This document shows positions 1-10,700 of a stretch of 64,000 bases of DNA, piece after piece. How positions within the stretch are numbered: position 1 is the first letter of the stretch; every line of letters begins with the position of its first letter. The notes under the pieces were generated by a model, which was not told the origin of the DNA, made no database searches, and was given only the letters and a program-made list of their open reading frames with translations. The position numbers and the translations under genes are program-made. The DNA comes from Colias croceus (Eukaryota; Arthropoda; Insecta; Lepidoptera; Pieridae): assembly GCF_905220415.1 (NCBI RefSeq), contig NC_059551.1, forward strand, positions 4,102,001 to 4,166,000. Direction: 5' to 3'.

Positions 1-180
1 CATACATCGACGGTGATAATTCTCAAGTAGTATGCATCCTACAAATAACAACCTACCTCTTGAATCATCAGTTAATATCAAGATAATTATCATAATATTT
101 GTTGACGTGTAGCGTTCGCCTTTGCCCTGATTCTGACATTAATCTGATAAAATAATTAAAATTTTAGATTTAGGTGAAAC
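1..180. other. left edge, no recognisable feature
   Basis: AT-rich sequence before the first retrotransposon remnant. I see no ORF, RNA gene or repeat boundary. It may be the degenerate 5' part of the adjacent non-LTR element, whose 5' end I could not place. Confidence 0.3.
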
Positions 181-204
181 AAATGACGACTCATATTCCT
201 GCAC

Positions 205-692
205 AAATTATCCATTGTGGAGTACTTAAATATGAGTGTACGCAGATCGCCAACATGCAGTGGGTACTGCCGGTGGATCGCATCCCGATCTATCAAAGCT
301 AAGTTCGTTTTCTACGAGTTCTACGCCAACTGATACTCAAATTACTTACAGAAAACGAAAACAACCGCTAGAACAAGATTGCAGATTTAGTGATGATATG
401 TATTACATTACTTGAAAAATATGTATGCTCAAATGATCAAATAGTAAACAAAATTCATGAAAACATTTCTGAGGTAAAAACACAAATTACCGAAATTAAA
501 TCGTCCAACGAACAATCTTTGAATTTATTTCGCCAAAATACGAATGAAATCAATGAAATTAAGTCATCAGCATGTATGATAATTACTGAACAAAACATAT
601 TGAAGAGTACTATTTCTCAATTAGAATCCCAGATAAACCAGGGTGAGAGTAAAATAAAATTACTGAAATTAAATCTTCAATCAATAAATTAG
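205..692 (+). pseudogene. LINE ORF1 remnant, coiled-coil, frameshifted
   Basis: Nucleic-acid-binding ORF1-type protein of the LINE. Pieces in different frames can be read in order: a start-proximal stretch reading RRSPTC, then GSHPDLSKLSSF and TYRKRKQPLEQDC, then a 100-residue open frame from 390 to 692. The last is rich in Asn, Glu, Lys, Ile and Leu with heptad-like spacing (KIHENISEVKTQITEIKSSN), which suggests a coiled coil. At least two frameshifts separate the pieces. After the stop at 690-692, further ORF1-like residues (TERAAKKM) can be read in another frame at about 770. It is not a functional gene. Assignment to ORF1 rests on its position upstream of the RT and its coiled-coil character. 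Confidence 0.6.
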
Positions 693-942
693 TCAGCCAT
701 GAGCCAACCCATCGGGTTTTACGTCTAAAAATCAATTTCATATAAATTAAAACTTAATCAAGGAACTACGGGACAGAAAGAGCCGCGAAAAAAATGTAAT
801 TTTTGCTGGTTTCCCAGAATTGACATCTTATAACTCAGAGGAGAGGAAATCTAAAGACAACTACGAAATTTTAAAAATTACCTCACTAATAAGTTCAGAC
901 CTACCGAAGCCAGTAAAGATATATAATTATAAATAAGCTTAA

Positions 943-2351
943 AAACATACTTCAAACTGTAGTACAGGTCTTGATGGTATTACTACAAAAGCAATTAAAT
1001 TCATCAAAGAAAAATTAAATCATACCTTAAGCGACTGTTTTAACCAAGCCATAATTCAAAGACGTTTTCCGGACTCGTTAAAAATAGCGAAGGTAACTCC
1101 TATCTATCAGAGTGGCTCAAAATTTGAACCTGGTAACTATAAGCCAATTTCGGTTTTGCCAGTATTGTCAAAAATATTGGAGAAGATTTTACACACGAGA
1201 TTAGAGAAATATTTAGACTCATTTAATTTTATTTCAGTGCGTCAATACGGATTTAAGCCAAAAAGTAATACTCTGTCAGCGACTATGGACCTAACTATTA
1301 AAATAAAAGAGAACATTGACGCAAACAATATAGTTTTGGGAGTGTTTATTGACCTACAAAAGGCCTTCGATACCGTTTCTCACGAACTTTTAATAAAGAA
1401 ATTAACATCCATTAACATTAATGGTAAAGCACTAGATATGCTGAAATCATATTTAAAAAATCGATAAATATTTCACAAATAGTTAAAATAGATAACCACG
1501 ATAGCATTTCCTTACCAATTACATGTGGCATACCACAAGGTTCGATTCTAGGCCCATTGCTTTTTTTAATTTATATTAATAATTTACAAGATTTAAAGCT
1601 AAATGGTCACCTAACACTTTATGCGGATGACATCTGTCTGTTTTATTTTGGTCCCTCTATACATGACATGATAGCGCAAGCACAAAATGAATTAAATAAA
1701 TCGTTTCAATGCAATCATCTAAAAATAAATATATCTAAATTCAAAGCTCATAACAAAATTATTCCACCATACGCTCCATTTAAAATTAACCGTGTTGTAT
1801 TAGAACATAAAACCCACGAGAAATAACCTAGATTTGCGAATCGCAGCTCTCTGAAATGGAATTATCACATCGACCACCTAAAAAATAAATTATCAGCACT
1901 TCTTAGATCTCTGCGTAATATTACTTCTTGCATTCCTCATAAATTACGCCACACCATCTACAACACGTCAGTAAAGCCGCACCTAATGTATTTAATAGAA
2001 GTATGGGGGAGTGCTTACAAAAATAAATTAGCGCCACTCCAAATTTTACAAAATAAAATCATTAAAACTATCTTTAACTATCCTTTTTTAACTTCTGCAA
2101 ATAAAATCTACGACGACACTAAAATAATGAATTTAAAACAATTATACTTTTATAATACGTGTATGTTCATCCGCAAAGCGCTACATAAAATCATAAATAC
2201 AAATATTATAATCTCAACATCAAATCGCCACTATCCTAATAGACGAGCTAGCTATCTTGCCCTCCCGAAGATCCGAACAAATTATGGAAGGCGAACGGCA
2301 ACATACGTTTCTATAACGGGAATAAATGTCTTGAAACCTTCAAATGGCTAA
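943..2351 (+). pseudogene. LINE ORF2 reverse transcriptase remnant
   Basis: Reverse transcriptase of the non-LTR element. The frame opens at 943 and reads STGLDGITTKAIKF (RT0/1 region), GNYKPISVLPVLSKILEK, QYGFKPKSNT and GVFIDLQKAFDTVSH (the block with the first catalytic Asp). A one-base loss in the A-run near 1454 moves it to another frame, which reads CGIPQGSILGPLLFLIYINN and YADD (1621-1632, the catalytic Asp pair) as far as a stop at 1824-1826. A further shift near 1830 restores SSLKWNYHIDHLKNKLS and runs to a stop at 2349-2351. The RT core is present but the upstream endonuclease is missing and frames are broken, so it cannot be active. CR1/Jockey-type affinity is judged from these blocks only. 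Confidence 0.88.
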
Positions 2352-2600
2352 GGCCGCAAGCGACCAATGGCTGAGCTCGGTGGGCTCTGATTGGCTCATT
2401 TGAATCGGATCAACAAGAGCTAAAACGCAAAAAAGGTGGATTTGTATAAAAAGCACGTAATTATTATTATTACTGATGGTGACACTTGTGGCTCCGTTCG
2501 GATCCACATACGGACGGTGGTGTGGCAATGGATCCACAAATACCAACCGGATCAACAAGTGAAAACGGATCAAATAATTACTAACTATATGGCACGTTTG
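2345..2600. other. GGATCC/GATCAAC-rich repeat-like segment
   Basis: More GC-rich than its surroundings. The string CGGATCAACAAG occurs twice (near 2406 and 2548), each followed by a purine-rich AAAACG tract, with GGATCCACA near 2500 and 2530. It looks like an old dispersed or tandem repeat sitting 3' of the LINE. I cannot classify it. An open frame on either strand here has no protein-like features. Confidence 0.35.
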
Positions 2601-2624
2601 ATCAACATAGTGCCCATGGAGATA

Positions 2625-2626
<2 letters not shown>

Positions 2627-2674
<48 letters not shown>
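2627..2674. repeat. (TA)24 microsatellite
   Basis: Uninterrupted TA dinucleotide run of 48 bases, directly after GATATC. Likely to vary in length between individuals. Confidence 0.97.
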
Positions 2675-2676
<2 letters not shown>

Positions 2677-2847
2677 TAGATACCATATTTTTATAATACC
2701 TTTTCCCTTCTTCCATTATATATTAACAAAAAAATGTTAATAAGTGTGCCTAACCAATTGTTCTTATTACGATTACATAATTAAAATATTTGTTTTATTT
2801 GTCAACCCTCCATCACTTTTTTTATTAATAACTATCTTTAAAACTCT

Positions 2848-2940
2848 CGGATGAATCGGACATACCATTTACTCTTCGGATGAATGGGGAAAATATCATA
2901 GGTATTTCAATATTTAATCAAATTTATCCGGATGAATCGG
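2848..2940. repeat. three copies of CGGATGAATSGG
   Basis: The 12-mer occurs at 2848-2859 (CGGATGAATCGG), 2877-2888 (CGGATGAATGGG) and 2929-2940 (CGGATGAATCGG), separated by AT-rich sequence. Probably part of a dispersed repeat. The following 2950-3200 stretch has a vaguely LTR-like composition, but I could not find paired LTRs. Confidence 0.6.
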
Positions 2941-2965
2941 GAATAGATAGACATAATATAGACAC

Positions 2966-5937
2966 AAGCAACACCGCGATCCCCAACTAGTCCAAAAACC
3001 TATCCCGTCAACACCTCAACATTGTAAACACATACATTGTAACGATATAAACGCAATGAATAATCGAAGATAGTGATCTCGACGATATCTCAGATCGTTT
3101 TCATTACAAATTTATTTCATCCGAATTGAGCAATAATTTGTCGTCAGGGGTTAGCCCGCCGTGGACCGGACTATAATGACGTCCTTATACGATTACCATA
3201 GATGACTATTACCACAGATACTATAACGCTATACTAGTAGGTACTATTACCTTACATTGTCATCGCTTGAGAAGCGTAAACTTTTAGCCGTATAGCCATT
3301 TTATTATCTGTATTCAGAACTAGTGTATTCAATTATAAAGGTACGGAAGTCTGTGATTATAATTTTATCTAAAATATAGTAAACAAAAATTTCAGATGAA
3401 AATAAAAATGTTAAATATTAAGTTATTTTTTCGATTGGAATTAAAACTTATGGCAGATGGCCAGTTAATATTTTAGCACCATTTAATATACGTATTATCT
3501 TATTATTAATACTTCTTATCTTATTATTAAGTTTTCTTTTGTTCTTAAGACTTCTCTATTTTTAAGGGGAAAAGCATATTAACAAATTAAAATGAATACA
3601 ATGACAAATTCGTCAAAACAAAACATAGGTAAGTTAGGATAGGACCAGGTTCGGTTGTTTTTTCATGTATTTTTTTAATCGCATAAGTATTGGTCAGTCA
3701 AACCTGTGAATATGTAAACAGACCCATTCCTAATCTCATTACCAATATCCGTTTTAGCATAAGTGACAGGTTTAGAGAAAAAACGCCACACCTCTGATCC
3801 TCTATTTACCATAGATTTGCAAACAAACTCCCATAATATTGTCTTTAATAATCTGTGAATAAAAAATGATACCAACCAAAGATAATCTGACCACAGCTAA
3901 ACGAAAGTTAATCGGCTTTTCAATGTAAACTTATTGTTTAGAAAAAACTAATCCCACCCAGTTGCGGGTGATGCTGTATCGAGGAATCTCTTTCCCAAGC
4001 CTTGTTCACTGCTGATGGATTTACGACACTTTAAGACACATCCTTTTTTACTCTGTATCAATAAATTTGTCGTAAATTTAAACGTATTGAAATAAAGAGC
4101 AAATTCCCTTGCCGGTTTTCGCATTCAGAGTCAATATGTGCTGTATTATTTCATGATTTATAACATAAAGGACTAGCTACTGTTGTTGCTTTGTCTCATT
4201 TTAATTTACGTTTGACTTAACTTCTATCCGATTTGGATATAATCCTTTGTTAAGCTTGGAAATCTTTTTAAAGGCACATTCCTTGGTCCGTTAGTTTTGG
4301 CTGTGTGAGCAAATCTTAATCCTAAATTTAATTAAAATCTCTTTGGAGTTAAAATTTAAAAACAAACACAAAAGATTAAAAAATTAAGACAACGTTGAGA
4401 ACAGTTACATTTTGACTTCATTCATGTACTTTATAGTAAAGGGACATTTTTAAGCTCATTTAAAAAAAATCCGTTACATTGAGATCTAAAAAAACACCTG
4501 ACACCAGACCGGCCCTTACGGTATGTTTTTTGTCAATTTTTCACAAGTAAACAGCATTGAAATTCATTGCAAATTGGAGCATATTGATGTACCTATCTGT
4601 GTTATAACGGATGCAATGCTGTAATTTTGGCAAATGTTTCAATAATCCTGACCAGAAAGCAATCTTAAAGTTAGTCCATCCACCTCGGTGGTCCCTTATC
4701 GCCAATACGTCCAATGTCACTTCTGCTGAGACATTTCACCTTTTTTATAGCTCTGCTCTTCGCGACTCTAAATTACAAACTTACATCTACAATCAAATTA
4801 GAACACGTAAACCTTATTTCGTCGTAATGAAGTTCAAAATTGGGTTGTAGTTCAATAGGAGACTTCGTAGAAACTTTGTTTACATCTATAGTTTTATCTC
4901 AGTCTACTTTCTCACCTTTTTACGACACAACGTGTGGCTCGAAGTGTCTAAGATACAATTATCGATTACGTAATGTTATCGGTACCGATCTTTTGTCTTC
5001 CGGTTAGATTTTTGTTGATTTAGGTTGGTTTTCTTCAATTTAGTGGCGCTAGGTTATTCAATGGTCAGTTTCCTGTTAGATTTCACGTGTTTCTTTTTTT
5101 ATTTTGTCAATGAAATCTTTGTTTATTGGTTTTACCTGTGGGGCAGACCCAGCTACGTCTGTTATTAGAATAACATGAACGAAAGATATGTTTATTGTTT
5201 ACATACTAACGCCTAAAAAGTGTGATGTTTCGGGGCGGGTAACAAAAACTTTTAACACAGTTAAGAAATTAATTAAGTGTCCTACTCACAACGGGGAATA
5301 AAGATAATTTTAATTGCAAAATCAAACAATTTGCACAAAACACTACATTATCCAGTTCGTATTTCTTAATATTTATTCGCACACTTTTCATAACAACTGC
5401 TATACATTACAATTCCTCAAAACATTAAACAAACAATAGGGGGCGACGTTAAAAATTAACTCATTCCTCGACTTCGTTGATTCTTATCGCTAAAATACGC
5501 GTTAATGGCTCACTCGAATGCTATCAAATAATTATCTGCGAGATAATCTCATATTACGACTACAATAAACTAAGGCCACGCGTAATAATTCAGGAGAAAT
5601 TATGCCATAATTTAAATAGGAGTATAATTTTCAACGCAACGGAATAGCTACTTCAGTAAGAAAATTATAAGACGTAAATAAACTGCTTCGTATCAAATTG
5701 CATAAGAGAAATCTTAAATATGTGCATATTGTACGAGGCGTCTGTTTGTATGAAGACATGAATACCGGCGGAACAAAACAAGCGTAATGTCTCGGTTGAA
5801 TTATTTACAGAGTCTATTGTTTATCGTATTGTGTCGCAACTCGCAAATATACAAGTGCACGTTACAGGTGGTTGTGGAAAAATCAATATCATGTGCATTA
5901 TTTAAAGTTTTTCAGTATTACATAACATTATTTTTTT
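2966..5937. other. AT-rich noncoding stretch, nothing recognised
   Basis: No protein-like ORF, RNA gene or clear mobile element. The longest open frames (for example 3675-3875 minus and 4611-4850 plus) are short, lack motifs and look like chance frames. Confidence 0.5.
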
Positions 5938-5947
5938 AGCTCCTACT

Positions 5948-6130
5948 TTTTTTTTGTGGTGTCTCTCAATGTTAGCCAGAAGGGCTTCTACATTTTAACG
6001 CGGACGCGGGGGTGAACTGAAGCTTCACCCTGGTAGCGACATGCACAAGGGCGTCCCTCCTTGACGGGGATCTCGAACCTCGGCTTGGGCTGTCGCTTGA
6101 GTGGAGGAGGCCAGAAGGGCCCTAATCGGA
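5948..6130 (-). mobile_element. short 5'-truncated retroposon with T-run and imperfect target-site duplication
   Basis: A GC-rich block of about 180 bp in AT-rich flanks begins with a T-run (poly-A tail read on the minus strand). It is flanked by AGCTCCTACT at 5938-5947 and AGCTCCTGCT at 6131-6140, a 10-bp near-perfect duplication with one mismatch. This is the signature of target-primed reverse transcription. The internal sequence is too short to identify its LINE family; in base composition it resembles the larger retroposon at 14.4-15.2 kb. Confidence 0.55.
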
Positions 6131-6140
6131 AGCTCCTGCT

Positions 6141-7740
6141 GATAATGACGGTTGAAATGAAAAAACGGTTGATAATGGGTTAATGCGAAAATGTATATTG
6201 TTCCTATAGGAAGGTACGTACTACCTAGGTTATGGTTTTTATGGCTGAAAGGGACAGATTTTCATAAATATACCTAAACAATGAGATAATTAGATACACA
6301 GATTTTGGAGGCAGACATAGGATACATTTTTAGAGTATTTTTTTAAACATGATAATATTATAAGAAATATTTTGATAGGTACGATTTTTTATAATAATGA
6401 TGCCAATAGGTTAAATAGTTTATATTATATTTCATAACTTTATAGATTACTGTTTATCAATTAGTTATCACATACTACCGCTGTACCACATCCCATATTG
6501 CGTTTAAAATAAATCATAAATACCTTAAGAAAACAATGATTAATTCCAACAATCAATTTCAATTTACATAAACGTTTTTATACTATGACTCTTCAGTTGA
6601 ATCGACAAGGATGGTACCCAGGGAATAAATAATAAAGCACTAATATGTAATTATACATAATAAGAGGCGTGGTTGCGTCCAACATTGGCCCAAACGATTG
6701 AATTATGCTAAAATTATTCATTGTACCTATAGTTATGATGGTTGTAGATTTTTGAGTTCTTGTTCTGGTAGGTCATAAGGTTAGGTGCATGAAAATGCTA
6801 ATTAAAACATTTAAATAATAAAAAAAAACTATTTATAGTGCGCATATGATGGCCTATGCATATGGTTGATATTTTGAAGCATATACCTTCAAAAAATACT
6901 TAGGTCTATGGGCTATGACTCTATTTATTAATAGGTAGGTAGGTATCTCGATTGCATCGGAAGTCTTTTGAAGGCAAACTTAGCCGGAAAAAAAATTATT
7001 TTCTTTTTATACGACTGCAAGAGAGTATTTATTCAATGTTTTGTATTAATTATTATTTATTGCATAGTTAGATGAATCTTTTGATTTAAGTACCTGTTAA
7101 TAAAAGAAATAAGATACACATTGTGGTAATTATAGCGCTAACAACAAAAAATCTTTTAAAATCCAGTCAAAACATATCAATAAACTCCAAACCAAATCCA
7201 TATTTAATTAAGTCATTACGAAACAAAGTCTTCACGCATGACAATTCTCACGACAAATTGCCGCCAGGCGTCGGGGGCGACAAAAAATTTGCTCCAGTTC
7301 CACACAAAACATTTATTGCGACTAACAAGCGGACCCTGATGTTATCGTATGTATTACTTTCATCCTTTATCGCGCGCCCTTATAATTGATTAGGGCGGGG
7401 TTATATGGTGCTAAGAATATTTTTTTATTTATCTATTGTAAAATATACCTACGTTTGAAGAAGAAATTTTTTTGAATTTAATTGTAGATACTATTATTAA
7501 AGGGCTTTGGGTGAGCTATTTTTAAACGCTCCATTTTTTTGGAATTCAGATGATAGGCATTACACAACACATCCGTTTACCTGTAAGATACAAATAAATA
7601 ATAATCATTTTTTTACAGTTTAAGTTGATTAAAAAGTAACCAAAAAAATTTAAAATATGTATAGATATCCTTATAACAACATATTTCAGTTAAACGCTCA
7701 CAAAATTACAAATTGCATTACCCATTTTTGCACTATGAAT
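6141..7740. other. AT-rich noncoding stretch, nothing recognised
   Basis: No supported gene. An 88-codon open frame at 7123-7389 has no start context or motif and is not called. Confidence 0.5.
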
Positions 7741-7763
7741 TCAAACTCAAACTCAAACTCAAA
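7741..7763 (-). repeat. (TCAAAC)n tract, possible LINE 3' tail
   Basis: Three full TCAAAC units plus a partial one. Read on the minus strand this is (GTTTGA)n, the kind of short tandem tail that ends some insect LINEs. No LINE coding sequence is recognisable in the adjacent bases, so the tail interpretation is tentative. Confidence 0.5.
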
Positions 7764-10700
7764 AATATCTCATAAACAGAGCCATGTAAACTCACCCTAT
7801 TTTTTATAGACAGGGTTACCGATAATCATGTCACAGCTTTTTTTACCCAAAACCACACAAGACAAAATGGCGTTACCATCAGATTATCATAGGCTTGTGG
7901 TCGGATTATTGCTTTATTTTTTCTCTCGCCTACCTGTCCAGAACCTTAAAATATTAGGACGGATAGGCCAACTATTCGATATAGAGGTAACCAAATTAAA
8001 AAGACCCCTGTATTTACCGCTATAGAACGAATAGTAAGGTCTCTATAAAATGGTGGTGTTGGACCCAAATTAAAAGGGCAAGCAAGCTTCTTAACCGGGT
8101 GAATATTTTGTTTATTGTATCTATTAGAGATTTGTCATAAATTCGTGGATGTGTAAGATAAATACTTTGATATACGCTCAAATATTTGTGGTATTCGTTA
8201 TACAGTGATTGGAGTGTTTAAATCTAACATTGAGTTATGAGCAATCAAATGTAAGGGCTTGGCACCTGTGATTATGTTTTTAACATAATTTTGTTAGTGA
8301 TACGATTAACGCGCTTGTGTTAGTGTAAAAGCAGGATGTAATACTTGTAATATACCTAGGTATATATTTTGCCAGATGTGCTTGTAAAATATACAATTTT
8401 CATTAATATTTTAAGTTTAGTAACCAACCTGTTTCCTGATAAATTTCATAAAATTTTCGTATAAGAATTATTAAGGCTCTACATTTATATCCGATTTATT
8501 TTGTGTATCTGTTATATCAGTTTATTATTATGTACCTAATTCAAATTTACTAGAGTTCATACATATATAAGGTTGTAAGAAGAGCACATAATATTTTAAA
8601 TAAACTTAACATTTCTATCACTCATCATAAATCGGCTTTTATAATATGCGATTACACTATAAACAGGCTATTTAATTCTATTTCGTTAACTTTTTAAACA
8701 TATTTTCATAAATTATAGAGAATGTCTTAATTTATTTTATATTGCAACATTAGGATACCAGTAAAATATAAAAGTATCAATAAAATATTATTTATTTGCT
8801 TGTCAATCACACCCACGCGATTCCTAATGAAAGATTTAATTTATTTTAGATTCCACAATTATTAATTATTCATTTTTAATAAAGACGTTTACGATTCGTA
8901 TTGATTTATAAATTGATGATATCAGTTTCTATTTTTGATTAATTCTGATGTTGCACAATATATAAAAGTCCACTAATATAAAAAATAACTTATTTTAATA
9001 TAGGTACATACCTAATATTGTAATGAGACAGTTTTATGTTTGTTACTCAATATCGCAAAAAATGTCTGATTGATTTTAATGAAATTTATAGTAGAGTCCT
9101 AAATAAGAATGAAACTTATTAATTAAAAAGTTCTATAAAAAACCTTGTTGTAATTTTATACCTATTACTTAAATATTTAATAAAATCTAGAGCCGTGACA
9201 ACGATAATATGACTACAACGCAATACAATATTGTTTCCAAAAACGTTTCCTTATATTTTATCGTGTATCAATTCAATTTAACGTCTTTTTTATACACCTC
9301 TTACTTTTACGAGCGTACCGGGATTTTTTGTAAGTATTTTATGTTACAGAGGCAAAAGTGTGACGTGTCACCTGATGTCAATGACGAACGTCACCAATTT
9401 CAGCCATCGATAAGTCATAAACAATCTTATATAGTTATGTAGGTGTCTATCTTGGTTTCTATATTACTCACTCAATGTGATAAAACTCAATAATGCATGT
9501 CCTACTTAGATTAGCTAAATAAGTATTTAAATATCTCGAAAAAGAAATCTAAATAGGAATTAACAATTGTCAAATTCAAATAAGCTTTCCAAGCCTTATT
9601 TTCGCGCTGTACATCTCCTACAGCAAAAGAAAGTGTTGCTAAGAATCTTTTACTATTAAATACATACACTTACCTAATAACAAAACAATAATTCCTAACA
9701 TCAACAATTGGTCTATGTTCATAGTAATTTTCTCATAATACCTATATCAAGTAGGTAGGTATATGTAACAACGGTTTCCACAATCAATTACAGTTTACAA
9801 AGGGCATACAATTGCCGTGTGGGTGATCCCTGTTTTATGGTAAAACGCTTTATACTGCGCCATAATGTGTTGAACGGTGGACCCATAATATTTTTATCGT
9901 GAAAATGTATCAGATAACTGGGGTCGATGACACGGTACTTTGTTTGACAAAAGCTTTCGGTAATTCGCTAAGAATGGTACCTAAATGTTTTGTTGAAAAA
10001 TTCTAAACAAGCATAAACTTTATATAATTCCTGACTAATAATAATGTATAAGCAAACATTTATATATTTAAAAGGTAGGTAAAACCTAGAGGTAGGTACC
10101 GTAATTGAACCGATTAATAAATAAATAACATTTAAGGATAGGAAATAAGTGCGTTCTCATACAGAAGCATTATAATTTGTAGCAAAAAATTTGTAGCTAC
10201 TCGTGTTACTTTAAAAACATGGATATTGGATAAGCAACGTATTAGAAAACTAAAACAATTCCATAACTGAAGCAAATAACTGTATAGCACAACATTGCAC
10301 TGAACCCTACCGCACCTTAAATTAATCTGCGTCAGAAAGCATCGCAAAAATAAAGCATTTATACACGAACGTGAACACTCGCGAAAGAATTCCATACATC
10401 AGGTAATAAAAAGAGGTATCGTAAGGAAAGCAGCTCAATCGTTGAATGGAGTGCCTTATTTATTACTTTAGATTATCACAACAAATCACTGGGCCGATTG
10501 TCGTGGAATCATTTGGTGTAACCCGAGAACACCCCTTTACATTTGATGATTGGACAAATAAATATATTTCCCGTATCCTGTTTATCGCTTCTCTGGTGTT
10601 AATAAAAATGTAGAGAGGACTGGGTAAGGATGGAACTGTTTTATGTATATTCTTTTCCCTTTTCGTTGATACAGATGTTAATTGTAAATACCTCATTGCA

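Larger units (their letters stand above)
205..2351 (+). mobile_element. degenerate non-LTR retrotransposon (CR1/Jockey-group LINE), internally deleted
   Basis: A LINE remnant in which an ORF1-like coiled-coil protein is followed, after only a short gap, by the reverse transcriptase domain of ORF2. The endonuclease and the N-terminal part of ORF2 that should lie between them are absent. Several single-base frameshifts break both frames. The RT blocks and the C-terminal thumb region (GSAYKNKL, LQILQNKIIK, RTNYGRRT) resemble the CR1/Jockey group as I know it; the exact clade is not certain. No poly(A) tail or target-site duplication could be identified, so both ends are approximate. The 3' boundary is placed where the recognisable ORF2 reading ends. 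Confidence 0.8.
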
